DNA of 48,238 nucleotides from Myxococcales bacterium (lineage in GTDB: Bacteria; Myxococcota; Myxococcia; Myxococcales; Myxococcaceae): NCBI GenBank assembly GCA_030681895.1, contig JAUXRI010000162.1, positions 1 through 48,238 of the forward strand, written 5' to 3'. Below are positions 25,087 through 33,709 of the stretch, piece after piece. The position numbers and the translations under genes were made by a program. The notes beneath the pieces were generated by a model. The model searched no databases and had not been told where the DNA came from. It worked only from the letters and a program-made list of their open reading frames with translations. The stretch's first letter is position 1, and the number at the start of each line of letters is the position of its first letter.

Positions 25087-26741
25087 ATGCTCAACCGCAG
25101 CAGCACGCCGGCCTGACCGATCGACGCCGCGAAGCTCGCCGCCGAGGGAATCTGCGCCTTGAGCTCATCGGGAATCTGGAACCGCAGCTCGCCGCCCTTC
25201 TGTCCGTAGAACAGCGAGCCGAACACCTGCACGTTCAAGTACGTCAGCACCCGGAACGTGACGTCGAGCCGCACCAGTCCCGAGATGTCGTTGAGGTTGA
25301 GCAGGTTCGTCGCGCTGATGCTGATCCACGGGAACTCGGGAATGCCAGGCGCCGACGCGATCAGCGCGAGGTAGTGGCGGCCCGCGTAGAGGGGGATCTG
25401 CTGCACGGGATCTGGCGTGAGCCGGTAGACGCCCTGCGCGATGAACAAACCGGCCTGGTACTCCACCGGGTTCGAGTAGCCGGCCGGGTTGTAGAAGTAC
25501 TCGGCCGCGAGCACGCCGAAGTTCTTGTCGGTGTAGTTGAACTGCCACGACAGCCCGCCCGAGACCTGCGCGTACACCCCGGTGCCGCGACCGATGTTGA
25601 CGTCGAACTTCGAGAGCTCGTCCGCGTACGCCGCGATGAAGTCTTCGCCTCCCAGGGCGTTGCGGAGCCCGGCCGTCTGCGCGGCGTCGATGAACGACTG
25701 AAACTTCGTGTCCTTCGGCGCGCGGGTGATCACGAAGTCTCGCCCGTCACGCAGCGCCACCTCGCCGTAGACGTCGAACGGGCCGATCGGCAACGACACG
25801 TCGGCGGCGTAGCGGGGCCGTCGTCCGTTCTGCCACACCGCGCCGATGCCCAGCTCGGCCTGCCACACCACGAACTGGGCGCGCAGGGCTCCACCGACGT
25901 TGCCGAGCGTGAGCTGGTTGTTGCCGGTGCCGATGTTGTCGAAGAGCCCGTAGCCGTAGAAGTTCCAGCCCAGCTTCTCGATCGGCACGTGCACCTTCAC
26001 CATGTTCACGCCGAGCCGCACGTCGAACGGGTTGAACGGGTCGCGCGGCTGCGAGTTCAGGAAGTCAGTCGGGTACCAGATGCGCGACGTGCCCCAGCGC
26101 ACCTTCTGGCGGCCGATGGTCAGGTACACCGTGCGCGCGATGTCGAAGTTGAGCCAGAGCTGATCGAGCGCCACGGTCGGGTTCTGCGCGGTCGAGCTGG
26201 TGAGGCCGATGCTGCTCACGCCGGGGAGCGAGACCGAGCCCATCGTCATGTCGGTCATCGTCGAGGTGGTGGTGGTCGACGCCGCGGCAGGCCGGGAGGG
26301 ATCGTACTGAAGCCGTGCCACCGCGTAGGCGCGCAGCCGATCAGTCGGCCGCCCGTCCATGTACGCCTCGAGCAACATCGGCAGGCTGACGGGTTCTTTC
26401 GCCGCCTCTTTGCCCTCTTGAAAGAGCACCTGCCCGAACATGTTCAGGTTGGCGCCGAGCTTGAGCGAGTCAGACTTCGCTTCGTCGGTGTCGAACTTGC
26501 TCTTGCTGGTGCCGCTGAGCTCGGTGAGGTCGCGGCTGTCGCCGCCGTCTGGCGTGAGCGAAGGCTGGGTCGGCGCGTCGGAGCCGCCTCCGAACATCGC
26601 GTCCTCCATCGCGCTCCCGGCGTCCACCGCGCTCGCGGGCGCGTCGGATCCAAACAGGTCGGCTTCGTTCGGTCGGTCCTGCGCGAGCGCCAGCGCCGGC
26701 GTCAGCCAGCACGCCAGCCATGCGATTCTCGACGGCGTCAT
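25083..26741 (-). CDS. Outer-membrane beta-barrel (porin-like) protein
   Basis: A 552-residue protein with a signal peptide (MTPSRIAWLACWLTPALALA). An acidic, Gly/Ser-rich N-terminal stretch (about 20-85) is followed by a beta-barrel-like region with many aromatic-ended strands (WNFYGYGLF, FGVLAAEYFYNPAGYS) and a C-terminus of GVLLRLSI. The block IGRQKVRWGTSRIWYPTDFL is the WG...PTD signature of DUF1302-type and alginate-export-like barrels. The start is ATG 26741; an upstream GTG-like extension would run into the LolA-like stop. Last gene of the ABC/LolA-like operon, so likely the outer-membrane step. Confidence 0.75.
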   Translation of the reverse strand: MTPSRIAWLACWLTPALALAQDRPNEADLFGSDAPASAVDAGSAMEDAMFGGGSDAPTQPSLTPDGGDSRDLTELSGTSKSKFDTDEAKSDSLKLGANLNMFGQVLFQEGKEAAKEPVSLPMLLEAYMDGRPTDRLRAYAVARLQYDPSRPAAASTTTTSTMTDMTMGSVSLPGVSSIGLTSSTAQNPTVALDQLWLNFDIARTVYLTIGRQKVRWGTSRIWYPTDFLNSQPRDPFNPFDVRLGVNMVKVHVPIEKLGWNFYGYGLFDNIGTGNNQLTLGNVGGALRAQFVVWQAELGIGAVWQNGRRPRYAADVSLPIGPFDVYGEVALRDGRDFVITRAPKDTKFQSFIDAAQTAGLRNALGGEDFIAAYADELSKFDVNIGRGTGVYAQVSGGLSWQFNYTDKNFGVLAAEYFYNPAGYSNPVEYQAGLFIAQGVYRLTPDPVQQIPLYAGRHYLALIASAPGIPEFPWISISATNLLNLNDISGLVRLDVTFRVLTYLNVQVFGSLFYGQKGGELRFQIPDELKAQIPSAASFAASIGQAGVLLRLSI

Positions 26742-26752
26742 GATGAAGTCCC

Positions 26753-27529
26753 TCAGCGGCTCTTCGACTCGAGCCACGCCTTGGTGAACATGTTCTGGTC
26801 GAGCTCGTGCAGGTCGACCGTCTTGAAGAGCACCAGCGTCGAGTTCGACTTCTCGATCTCGTCGAAGATGCGGATCTCACCGGGGAACCACAGCTCGGCC
26901 TTCTTCGTCTCTGAGAAGAGCTTCTGCCACTTCGGATAGTAGGACGTGCGCGCCAGCTTTCCCGAGAGCGCGAACTCCTGCCGCTTGAGGATGTTGTGCG
27001 TCGTCTTGTCGACCCACAGCTTGAGCACCGGGTAGGCGACGTCGATGTTTGGCTTCACCTTGAGATCGATCACGATCGTCTCGAACTTGCCGAGCTTCTC
27101 TTCGGCGACGAACGAGGGGTCGAACTCGTCGGCCAGGCGTGACTCGTCGAAGTCGGAGCGCCGGGTGTTGGTGCCACCGACGCGCTCACGCTCCGTGGTG
27201 CGATCCCACTTCCCGGTGCCGGGGTCGTACGTCCACAGGTTCTTGTCGAGGCGCAAGATGCCCTTGCCCTCTTCGCTCTTGGGCTTGGCGAACAGGAGCA
27301 TCAGCTTGTCGTCGGCGTCGCGGCGATAGACGACCATCTCGCGCACGACGTCGGCTTTGTCCTTCTCCTTCTGCTCCAGGTACAGCAGCGCCTTGTAGTC
27401 GCCGCCGTTGCGCTGCCGATCGTCGATCTCGGTGAGGATCTTGACGAGCTCGGACTGCTCCATCGCGAGCGACGGCTTCGCGACCGACAGCGTGATCAGG
27501 ACGATGAGTGAGACGAGGAATGAACGCAT
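26753..27529 (-). CDS. Outer-membrane lipoprotein-sorting (LolA-like) protein
   Basis: A 258-residue protein with a signal peptide (MRSFLVSLIVLITLSVAKPSLA). The rest fits the LolA-like fold of the outer membrane lipoprotein-sorting family: long beta strands in an open barrel, with KLMLLFAKPKSEEGKGILR, NLWTYDPGTGKWDR and LKLWVDKTTHNILKRQEF. These periplasmic proteins bind acyl chains and carry lipids or lipoproteins from an inner-membrane pump. It sits 3 bp after the permease and 11 bp before the barrel gene, consistent with a carrier role between the two. Confidence 0.85.
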   Translation of the reverse strand: MRSFLVSLIVLITLSVAKPSLAMEQSELVKILTEIDDRQRNGGDYKALLYLEQKEKDKADVVREMVVYRRDADDKLMLLFAKPKSEEGKGILRLDKNLWTYDPGTGKWDRTTERERVGGTNTRRSDFDESRLADEFDPSFVAEEKLGKFETIVIDLKVKPNIDVAYPVLKLWVDKTTHNILKRQEFALSGKLARTSYYPKWQKLFSETKKAELWFPGEIRIFDEIEKSNSTLVLFKTVDLHELDQNMFTKAWLESKSR

Positions 27530-27532
27530 CGG

Positions 27533-28846
27533 TTACCCCACGTGAGACATCGCAGAGATCGGCTTGAGCCGAGCCGCGAGGAATGACGGAATCAGCGAGA
27601 TCAACGTGATCACGCTGGTGATGAAGATGATGGCGAAGACGATCCACCCGGCGGTCGGCGCGACGATCAACTTCTCGCTCATGAGCACCAACTGCGCGCC
27701 CTTGGGCAGCTTGATCGCCGCGTTGTTCAGCAAGAAGGACGCGAGCCCGCCGATGACGACGCCTGCCGTCGTGCCCATGATGCCGAGCAGAAAACCCTCG
27801 GTGACGAACATGGCGAGCACGCTTCGACGCTGCATGCCGACCGCGCGGAGCGTGCCGATCTCACGCGTGCGCTCGCGAATCGAGATCCACATCACGTTCA
27901 TGATGCCGACGCCGATGATCACGGTGAGCACGAAGATCACCGTCGTCGCGGCCACGGTGAGAATGGTGACGAACCACTGCACGAAGCTGGTCTCGTCTTC
28001 CCAGTTGGTGATGTCGAGCTTCTGCCCGGTCCACGACTCTCGGTTCACGCCATCGAACTTCGTGAAGAAGGGCCGTGGATCATTGTCCATGATCTCGAAG
28101 CCCTCGGCCGCGAACGCCTTGCGAAGACTCTCCTGCACCGCGCGCACCTTCGAGATGTCCTTGATGTAGATCTGCAGCGCGCCCGTCGTCTCGTCGTTGA
28201 GCTGGTAGAGCTGACGCAAGCCCGTGTCGCTCATGTACGTGTTCCAGCTCGAGAGCATGCCGATGTTGGCGGCGATGGCGACGACCGTGACGTCGATGGT
28301 GTTGTTGGTGCCTTTGAACGTCGGCGCCGAGAACGTGAGCTTGTCGCCCACCTTCACGTCGAGCTTCTTGGCCTGCTCTTCGAAGAGGAGGAGCCCGTCG
28401 GGCTGCTTGAGCCCCTCGAGCGAGCCTTCCTTCAGCTGAACGACCTTCACGAACCCGGGCTCGTTGACGATGTCGATGCCTCCGATGCCGACCTGCATCG
28501 AGCCCGTGTCGCTGATGAGCTTGGCCCACCCACGCCCGCGCTGGACGACGTAGTCGAGGTCCTTCACGTCGCGCTGAACGATGTCGCGCAGCTTCTGGTA
28601 CTGCGTCACGACGGGCGCGGACGAGCTCGCGGTCGACTTGTAGAAGCCCGCGACGTTCACGTGCCCGCTCATGAGCGTGGTCGCCGAGACGAGCAGCGTC
28701 GTCTTCATGCCGACGTAGATGCCGGCGAGCGAGACGAGCAGGGCGGTCACCACGGCGATCGCCGCGCCCAGCAGCGAGGTGCGAATACGGTGCTGAAAGA
28801 GGCTGCGCACCGCGATCAGCCAGAGCATGGGGTCGAAGATCGTCAT
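27533..28846 (-). CDS. ABC transporter permease, FtsX/LolE-like (second)
   Basis: A 437-residue permease of the FtsX/MacB type: one N-terminal membrane helix (about 20-42), a periplasmic domain (about 45-285), and three C-terminal helices (about 290-425) with the IGTLRAVGMQRRSVLAMFVTE block that couples to the ATPase. Similar to LolC/LolE, which extract lipoproteins from the inner membrane. Four bp after the first permease gene and 3 bp before the LolA-like gene. Confidence 0.88.
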   Translation of the reverse strand: MTIFDPMLWLIAVRSLFQHRIRTSLLGAAIAVVTALLVSLAGIYVGMKTTLLVSATTLMSGHVNVAGFYKSTASSSAPVVTQYQKLRDIVQRDVKDLDYVVQRGRGWAKLISDTGSMQVGIGGIDIVNEPGFVKVVQLKEGSLEGLKQPDGLLLFEEQAKKLDVKVGDKLTFSAPTFKGTNNTIDVTVVAIAANIGMLSSWNTYMSDTGLRQLYQLNDETTGALQIYIKDISKVRAVQESLRKAFAAEGFEIMDNDPRPFFTKFDGVNRESWTGQKLDITNWEDETSFVQWFVTILTVAATTVIFVLTVIIGVGIMNVMWISIRERTREIGTLRAVGMQRRSVLAMFVTEGFLLGIMGTTAGVVIGGLASFLLNNAAIKLPKGAQLVLMSEKLIVAPTAGWIVFAIIFITSVITLISLIPSFLAARLKPISAMSHVG

Positions 28847-28850
28847 GGGC

Positions 28851-30974
28851 TCACTCGTCCGACTGCATCGCGCGCAAGGGTGAGACCCGGGTCGCGATCA
28901 TGGCCGGGAAGAGGGTGGAGATGAGGGTCACGAGGAGAATGATGATCATCGCGACGACCAGGTTCATGCTCGAGAGCTGCGGGAGCAGCTTCGGCCCCGA
29001 GAAGAAGAAGTAGGCCACGTCGTTCGGCGCCGGAATGCCGCGCTCGTGCAGCCAGGCCATCACGCCACTGCCGAGCAGAATGCCGACGCCACCGAAGAGC
29101 ACCCCGAGCACGACGGACTCGGTGAGCACCATCGTGAGGATCAACGATCGCTGCGCGCCGATCGCCCGCATGGTGCCGATCGTCTGGGTGCGCTGCATGG
29201 TCGCCATCATCATCGCGTTGTTGATGATGACCATCGCGATGCCGAAGATGAACAACACCGCGAGGAAGAGGACGCCGCGGAAGAACGTGATGATCTGCCC
29301 GAGAATGCCCGACGCCTGCTGCCACGAGACTGCTTTGATCGAGAGGTTCTTCTCTTCCGAGACGCGGTTGATCGCCGCGATCGTCTCGGTGAGCTTCGTC
29401 GGGTCCTTCACCATGACCGCCGCGTTGAGAATGACGCCTCCGTTGATCTCCGAGTCCGTGTAGACGCGCTTGACCAGGTCGTCTTCACGCAGCCGCCGGC
29501 CGACGCCCGTGAACGACTTCTCCTCGTCGATGATGCCCGCGGTCGCCTCGGCGACGATGGTGTTGCCTTCGCCGAACAGCGCGTCTTCGGCGCTCTCGCG
29601 AGAGACCGTCTTCGCGCCCGTGTCCCGCTGAAGCTGTTTGAGCTCCTCGGCCTTGTCGGCCGTGAGGTAGCCGTAGAGATCGCGAAAGCTCATCAGGTCC
29701 ATCAGGCTCGTGTTTCCTGCCAGCGGTGACTTCTCGAGGCCCGTGAACGAGAACGTGCCGTACACCCTGACGTTCACCGCTTGAATCGCTCCGCCGCGCG
29801 TGAAGGCCTTGATGGTGAGCGTGTCGCCGACGCGCACCTTGTAGAGTTCGACCATCGGCGCGAGCTCTTTGTAGAAGTACTGGTGACGGGCCTCGAGGTT
29901 CTCGTCCGTGGTGTCGAAGAAGGTCGAGAGCAGGGTGGTGAGATCGGGCTCGGTGCTGCTGAGGAAGGCCTGGAGCTTCTTCGTCGCCTCGGCCGTCTTG
30001 AGGTCGTCCATCTGGAGCACGATGTCGCGCGTCTGCGAGCGGTTCTCTTTCACGAAGCGCTTGAGCTCGTCATCGTCGGCGATGAGCCGGCCGATCGCCT
30101 TCGCGTCGCGCAGCTTGTCGAGCCGGCGCGCGTTCTTCAGCTTCATCTGGTCTTCGTAGAAGAGCTTGGCGACGAGGAAGCCGCGCTGGCCCTTCGGCAC
30201 CGGAGTGCCGTCGACGATCTGCATGCGATCGAACGAGTTCTGGAAGCGGTCGAGATCGGTGCCCAGGTAGCGCAGGAACATCAGCTGCGCGTCGGTCACC
30301 TGCGGCGCGATCTTGTTCTCGAGGAACTCGAGCGACCCCATCGCGTCCTTGTCGAAGTCGTCCCAGAACGCGTCCTGTGCGACCTTCGTGAGCGAGGCGA
30401 CGACGTCGGCGTCGATCGCCTGGTCTTTCAGAATCGCGACCGCCTTCTTCTGATCGGCCTCGAGCACCTTGATCATCTGGCGCACGTGCCGGCGCGTCGA
30501 CGTGATGCGGGTGTCGAGCTCTTCGCGCGTGAGCCCCTTCAGGCGTGGATCGTCGAGCTGGCCGTCTCGGGCCTTGTAGAGGTTGCGCAGCCGCTCGAGG
30601 GTGATGTCGACGATGTTGCCGGCCGTGATCAGCGCGCCAGAAGAGCCCATCGGCACGACCTCTTTGACGTTCTCGACCCGCTCGACCGCTTCCTTGATGC
30701 GGGGGAACTCGGTCACCGCAGAGAGATCGGGGTCGCCGCCCATGCCACCGAAGAGGGACAGCTCGTCCTTCGACTTCGACGAGTAGATTTGAATGTGCCC
30801 GGCCACCGAGCCGATAACCGAGCGGGCCATCGAGTCGTTGAGGCTGTCGAGCAGCCCTCCGACCACGACGAAGAGGAACGTCCCCGCGAGGATGAGCCCT
30901 CCGATGATCAGGTTGACCGGGCTGGCGAGCAGGTTTCGCCAGGCGATCTGAATCAACATCGCCAGACGGCTCAT
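28851..30974 (-). CDS. ABC transporter permease, FtsX-like with large periplasmic domain
   Basis: A 707-residue permease. It has one N-terminal helix (about 20-43) and three C-terminal helices (about 560-695, including TIGTMRAIGAQRSLILTMVL), as for FtsX/LolC, but the periplasmic part between is about 510 residues, some 270 more than in its partner. That insert has a helical, charged segment (about 130-380) with long repeats of Arg/Lys/Asp/Glu, perhaps a periplasmic arm that docks the LolA-like carrier or another partner. Its start overlaps the ATPase stop by 1 bp (TGATG). Confidence 0.86.
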   Translation of the reverse strand: MSRLAMLIQIAWRNLLASPVNLIIGGLILAGTFLFVVVGGLLDSLNDSMARSVIGSVAGHIQIYSSKSKDELSLFGGMGGDPDLSAVTEFPRIKEAVERVENVKEVVPMGSSGALITAGNIVDITLERLRNLYKARDGQLDDPRLKGLTREELDTRITSTRRHVRQMIKVLEADQKKAVAILKDQAIDADVVASLTKVAQDAFWDDFDKDAMGSLEFLENKIAPQVTDAQLMFLRYLGTDLDRFQNSFDRMQIVDGTPVPKGQRGFLVAKLFYEDQMKLKNARRLDKLRDAKAIGRLIADDDELKRFVKENRSQTRDIVLQMDDLKTAEATKKLQAFLSSTEPDLTTLLSTFFDTTDENLEARHQYFYKELAPMVELYKVRVGDTLTIKAFTRGGAIQAVNVRVYGTFSFTGLEKSPLAGNTSLMDLMSFRDLYGYLTADKAEELKQLQRDTGAKTVSRESAEDALFGEGNTIVAEATAGIIDEEKSFTGVGRRLREDDLVKRVYTDSEINGGVILNAAVMVKDPTKLTETIAAINRVSEEKNLSIKAVSWQQASGILGQIITFFRGVLFLAVLFIFGIAMVIINNAMMMATMQRTQTIGTMRAIGAQRSLILTMVLTESVVLGVLFGGVGILLGSGVMAWLHERGIPAPNDVAYFFFSGPKLLPQLSSMNLVVAMIIILLVTLISTLFPAMIATRVSPLRAMQSDE

Positions 30975-31723
30975 CAGACCCTCGCTTCTTCCGGAGCGGC
31001 CTCGCCGAGAGAGAGGGCGTGCGCCACCGCGTCCTTCGCGCTCTCGCGCGCGAGCACCTTGCCGTCCGCCAGCCGGATCACCGCGTTCGCGTGCTGCATG
31101 ACCTTGTGGTCGTGCGTCGAGAAGATGAACGTCGTGCCCTTCTTCTGGTTGAGCTCCTTCATCAGGTCGATGATCTGGTTGCCCGTCGCCGAATCCAGAT
31201 TGGCCGTGGGCTCGTCAGCGAGCACCAGCAGGGGATCGGTCACGAGCGCGCGCGCGACGGCCACTCGCTGACGCTGACCGCCCGACAGCTCACTGGGCCG
31301 GTGCTTGGCGTGCGTGTGGAGCCCGACCTGCTCGAGCAGGCTCATCACGCGATCGCGCCGCTCCTTCGAGCCGAGCTTGCGCTGGAGCAGCAGGGGGAAC
31401 TCCACGTTCTGGAACACGTTGAGGACCGCCACCAGGTTGAAGGACTGGAAGATGAAGCCGATGGTGTTGAGCCGCAGATCCGTCAGCTCGCGCTCGGTGA
31501 GCTTCGCGGTGTCCTTCCCCGCGACCTCGACGACGCCGCGGGTGGCCGTGTCGACGCAGCCGATCAGGTTGAGGAGCGTCGTCTTGCCGGAGCCTGAAGG
31601 TCCGGCGATCGACAGGAACTCGCCCTTCATCACCTCGAGCGAGACTCCACGCAGCGCTTGCACGACCGTGGTGCCCAGCTCGTACTCCTTCACCACGTCG
31701 CGGATCGAGACAATCGAGTTCAT
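30974..31723 (-). CDS. ABC transporter ATPase, LolD/MacB-like
   Basis: A 249-residue ATP-binding subunit. Walker A GPSGSGKTT, signature LSGGQRQR, Walker B LLVLADEPTANLDS and H-loop STHDHKV are intact, and the ADEPT form is typical of LolD/MacB/FtsE ATPases. It drives the two FtsX-type permeases. The start is ATG 31723; a longer frame to 31942 lies in the divergent region and reads as low-complexity. First gene of the five-gene minus-strand operon. Confidence 0.93.
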   Translation of the reverse strand: MNSIVSIRDVVKEYELGTTVVQALRGVSLEVMKGEFLSIAGPSGSGKTTLLNLIGCVDTATRGVVEVAGKDTAKLTERELTDLRLNTIGFIFQSFNLVAVLNVFQNVEFPLLLQRKLGSKERRDRVMSLLEQVGLHTHAKHRPSELSGGQRQRVAVARALVTDPLLVLADEPTANLDSATGNQIIDLMKELNQKKGTTFIFSTHDHKVMQHANAVIRLADGKVLARESAKDAVAHALSLGEAAPEEARV

Positions 31724-31862
31724 GCGCCGTTCCGTAGCGCAGCCAGTTGGCTGCCGCATGAAGAAACCTGAAGAGTCCAACGAAGAAGCACGAAGCAAAG
31801 TCGCTCGTTGATGGACCCCTCCGATTCCTCTAGCGTTCACGCGTCTTTGGGAGGGCGCACTG
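31724..31862. promoter_or_regulatory. Divergent promoter region: Lol-like operon and type III locus
   Basis: A 139-bp gap between the LolD-like ATPase (minus) and the HEAT gene (plus) that opens the type III locus. It must contain both promoters. The HEAT gene has a ribosome site GGGAGG just before its ATG. I see no strong sigma-70, sigma-28 or sigma-54 promoter match and no long inverted repeat. Confidence 0.4.
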
Positions 31863-32669
31863 ATGTCGCTGGATGAAGAAGCCATCGCTGAGAAGCTCGC
31901 TGAGCTCGAGCCTGCATGGGCTGGGCGGCCCAACGTCTTCACCCGCGAGATCGCCGCGAAAGATGTCGAGTCGATCGCGGCTCGCCTCGGCGACAGCCTG
32001 CCCGCCGTTCGTGGAGACGCTGCGGAAGCGCTCGGTCAGCTCAAGTCGCTCTCCGCGCTTCCGAAGCTCAAGGCGATGCTTCAAGACGCCGATCCGAACG
32101 CGCGGCGCTCGGCCGCCATCGCGCTGGCCTCGCTTGGAAACGAAGAGATCGCGAAGGAGTTCGTCAAGAACCTCCTCGACGCCAGCGCGAAGGTCGTCGC
32201 TGGCGCGGCGACGGCGCTCGGGCTCTCTCGCTACAAGGCGGCTGTTCCATATCTCCTGAAGGCGTACCGCACCGAGCACCCGCGCGTGGCTGCGGCCGTC
32301 GCCACCGCGCTTGGCCAGCTTGGCGATCGGCAGGCTGTTCCCTGGTTGGTGACCGCGATGAAGACCGGCCTCGCGCCCGTCGAAGCTGCCGCCGCGCTCG
32401 GAGAGCTGAGCGACCCGGCCGCGACTCGCCCTCTCTGCGATGCCCTCGGTCACGAGCTCCCTGCGCTTCGCGCCGCGGCAGCCCGCTCACTCGGCCGCCT
32501 CGCTCAGGGAGGGAGCATCGACTTCGTCCTCAAGGACCAGGCGCTCGCTTCGCTCCACAAGCTCACCGCAGACGCCGATGAACGGGTCCGGTTCTGCGCC
32601 GCGCTCGCGCTGGCAGGGTTCGGAGACCCCGTCGGCAAGAAACAGCTTACCCACCTCCTCGCCACCTGA
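31863..32669 (+). CDS. HEAT-repeat protein, first gene of type III locus
   Basis: A 268-residue all-helical protein. From about residue 35 it is a chain of roughly seven HEAT/PBS-type repeats, each ~31 residues, with the pattern VRGDAAEALGQL, ARRSAAIALASLG, VVAGAATALGLS, VAAAVATALGQLG and LRAAAARSLGRLA. No signal peptide or catalytic motif. HEAT arrays act as protein-binding scaffolds. It is 20 bp upstream of the next gene and in the same direction as the whole injectisome locus, so it may be a cytoplasmic assembly or regulatory factor. Known injectisome parts do not include one, so its role is open. Confidence 0.8.
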   Translation: MSLDEEAIAEKLAELEPAWAGRPNVFTREIAAKDVESIAARLGDSLPAVRGDAAEALGQLKSLSALPKLKAMLQDADPNARRSAAIALASLGNEEIAKEFVKNLLDASAKVVAGAATALGLSRYKAAVPYLLKAYRTEHPRVAAAVATALGQLGDRQAVPWLVTAMKTGLAPVEAAAALGELSDPAATRPLCDALGHELPALRAAAARSLGRLAQGGSIDFVLKDQALASLHKLTADADERVRFCAALALAGFGDPVGKKQLTHLLAT

Positions 32670-32689
32670 TTTCAACCCGGAGACTCACC

Positions 32690-32956
32690 ATGGCCGCCCG
32701 CCGCAACGAAGAGCCCGCCCGTCAGCCGATGCCCCAGCCCGAGTACCCCGTCATCGCCACCTTCGTCGACGCAGCCCAGACGGCCGACGTCGAAGCCCTG
32801 TTTGGCGACATCCGCGAAGGCCTCGCCGGGCTGAAAGGGCCGAAGGCGGAACAGGCCAAGAAAGTTTCCAAAGCCATCGAGCGCACCGAGGAGTTGATGT
32901 CTCACCTGCTCCAAGTGCGCGAAAAGATTGCGTCCGACCGCAAGGGGAAGCGCTGA
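32690..32956 (+). CDS. Small helical protein, YscE-like position
   Basis: An 88-residue protein: a short Pro/Gln-rich start, then two likely helices (about 20-48 and 52-85) with LKGPKAEQAKKVSKAIERTE between and in the second. The size, the helix-turn-helix layout and the place just before the needle-like gene fit YscE/PscE needle co-chaperones, which are short two-helix proteins. Sequence similarity is too weak to prove it. No signal peptide. Confidence 0.5.
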   Translation: MAARRNEEPARQPMPQPEYPVIATFVDAAQTADVEALFGDIREGLAGLKGPKAEQAKKVSKAIERTEELMSHLLQVREKIASDRKGKR

Positions 32957-33061
32957 AGGGCAGGGGCTCGCAACTCACGATGCGATTGTTCGAAAATGAG
33001 AGCACAGGGCAGCGCTAGCAGGTGCTGGCGGAAACGAGACCCTGACACATCACGCAGTCCC

Positions 33062-33067
33062 AGGAGG
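33062..33067 (+). promoter_or_regulatory. Perfect ribosome binding site of sctF-like gene
   Basis: AGGAGG, 7 bp before the ATG at 33075, the full anti-16S match. Together with the terminator after the gene this predicts high expression, as needle subunits need. Confidence 0.7.
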
Positions 33068-33074
33068 ATTCCCC

Positions 33075-33608
33075 ATGGCTGTCAACCGCATTGACTCGAC
33101 TCCCGCTCGTATCTCCACCAACTTCACCGTCTCGAAGCAGTCGCAGGGCGTCGATTTCGGCCAGCGCATGCAGGCTGGTCTCGCCAACGCTGGCGGCGCG
33201 CTCGCTTCAGGTGTCGGTCTGCTCGGCAACGCCGTTCCCGGCGCCGGCATCGTCTCGGCCGCCATCTCGTCGGTCTCGAACCACATCGGCGGCCCGTCGT
33301 CGGGCGCCTACGCCTCGACCGGTATGGTCAACGTCAGCGGCGGCACGGGCATCAACACCACCGTCGGTGGTGGCGGCGGCTCGGTCGTCTCGGGTGGCGG
33401 CGCGTCGGCTCCGAACTTCGGCGCTGGCGTCTCGTCGAACGACGTCGGCATGGGCAACCAGGCCATCTCGGGCATGAGCGGCGAGATGAGCAACATGCTC
33501 AAGCTGCAGTACCAGATGCAGCGCGAGAACATGACCTACACCTCGATCTCGAACGTCATGAAGGGCAAGCACGACACTGTGAAGAACACCATTCAGAACG
33601 CCCGCTAA
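33075..33608 (+). CDS. sctF: Needle-like type III subunit (SctF) with Gly-rich N-extension
   Basis: A 177-residue protein. The last ~40 residues (MLKLQYQMQRENMTYTSISN, then VMKGKHDTVKNTIQNAR) follow the C-terminal helix pattern of needle subunits such as PrgI (LL..YQ...N.Y..SN..K...D...IQN.R). The first ~135 residues are Gly/Ser/Ala-rich (for example GGTGINTTVGGGGGSVVSGG) and have no counterpart in the ~80-residue standard needle proteins. No Cys, no signal peptide, as for proteins exported by type III. Flanked by YscE- and YscG-like genes and followed by a strong terminator. It could instead be a tip, rod or early effector protein. Confidence 0.6.
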   Translation: MAVNRIDSTPARISTNFTVSKQSQGVDFGQRMQAGLANAGGALASGVGLLGNAVPGAGIVSAAISSVSNHIGGPSSGAYASTGMVNVSGGTGINTTVGGGGGSVVSGGGASAPNFGAGVSSNDVGMGNQAISGMSGEMSNMLKLQYQMQRENMTYTSISNVMKGKHDTVKNTIQNAR

Positions 33609-33636
33609 GCCACGTTTTCTGAAGCAGTGCTCACCG

Positions 33637-33664
33637 AGGGCGACCGGAAACGGTCGCCCTTTGT
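33637..33664 (+). terminator. Intrinsic terminator after sctF-like gene
   Basis: A perfect 10-bp stem AGGGCGACCG/CGGTCGCCCT with a GAAA tetraloop, then TTTGT. The T-run is short, so termination may be partial and let the downstream genes be expressed at a lower level. Confidence 0.75.
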
Positions 33665-33709
33665 GCTATTCAGGGGCCTCGGTTCCTCACCCGAAAGGAC
33701 AGCGCCCTC

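Noticed and set aside
24825..26939. Plus-strand 704-codon open frame across the porin
   Set aside because: Antisense of a clear beta-barrel gene with signal peptide; no motif in the plus frame.
29781..31271. Plus-strand 496-codon open frame
   Set aside because: Antisense to the ABC permease and ATPase, both of which have full family motifs.
32957..33074. Sigma-54 or sigma-28 promoter before the needle-like gene
   Set aside because: TGGCGGAAACGAGA at 33029 lacks the GC dinucleotide at -12, and no TAAA-N15-GCCGATAA match is present.
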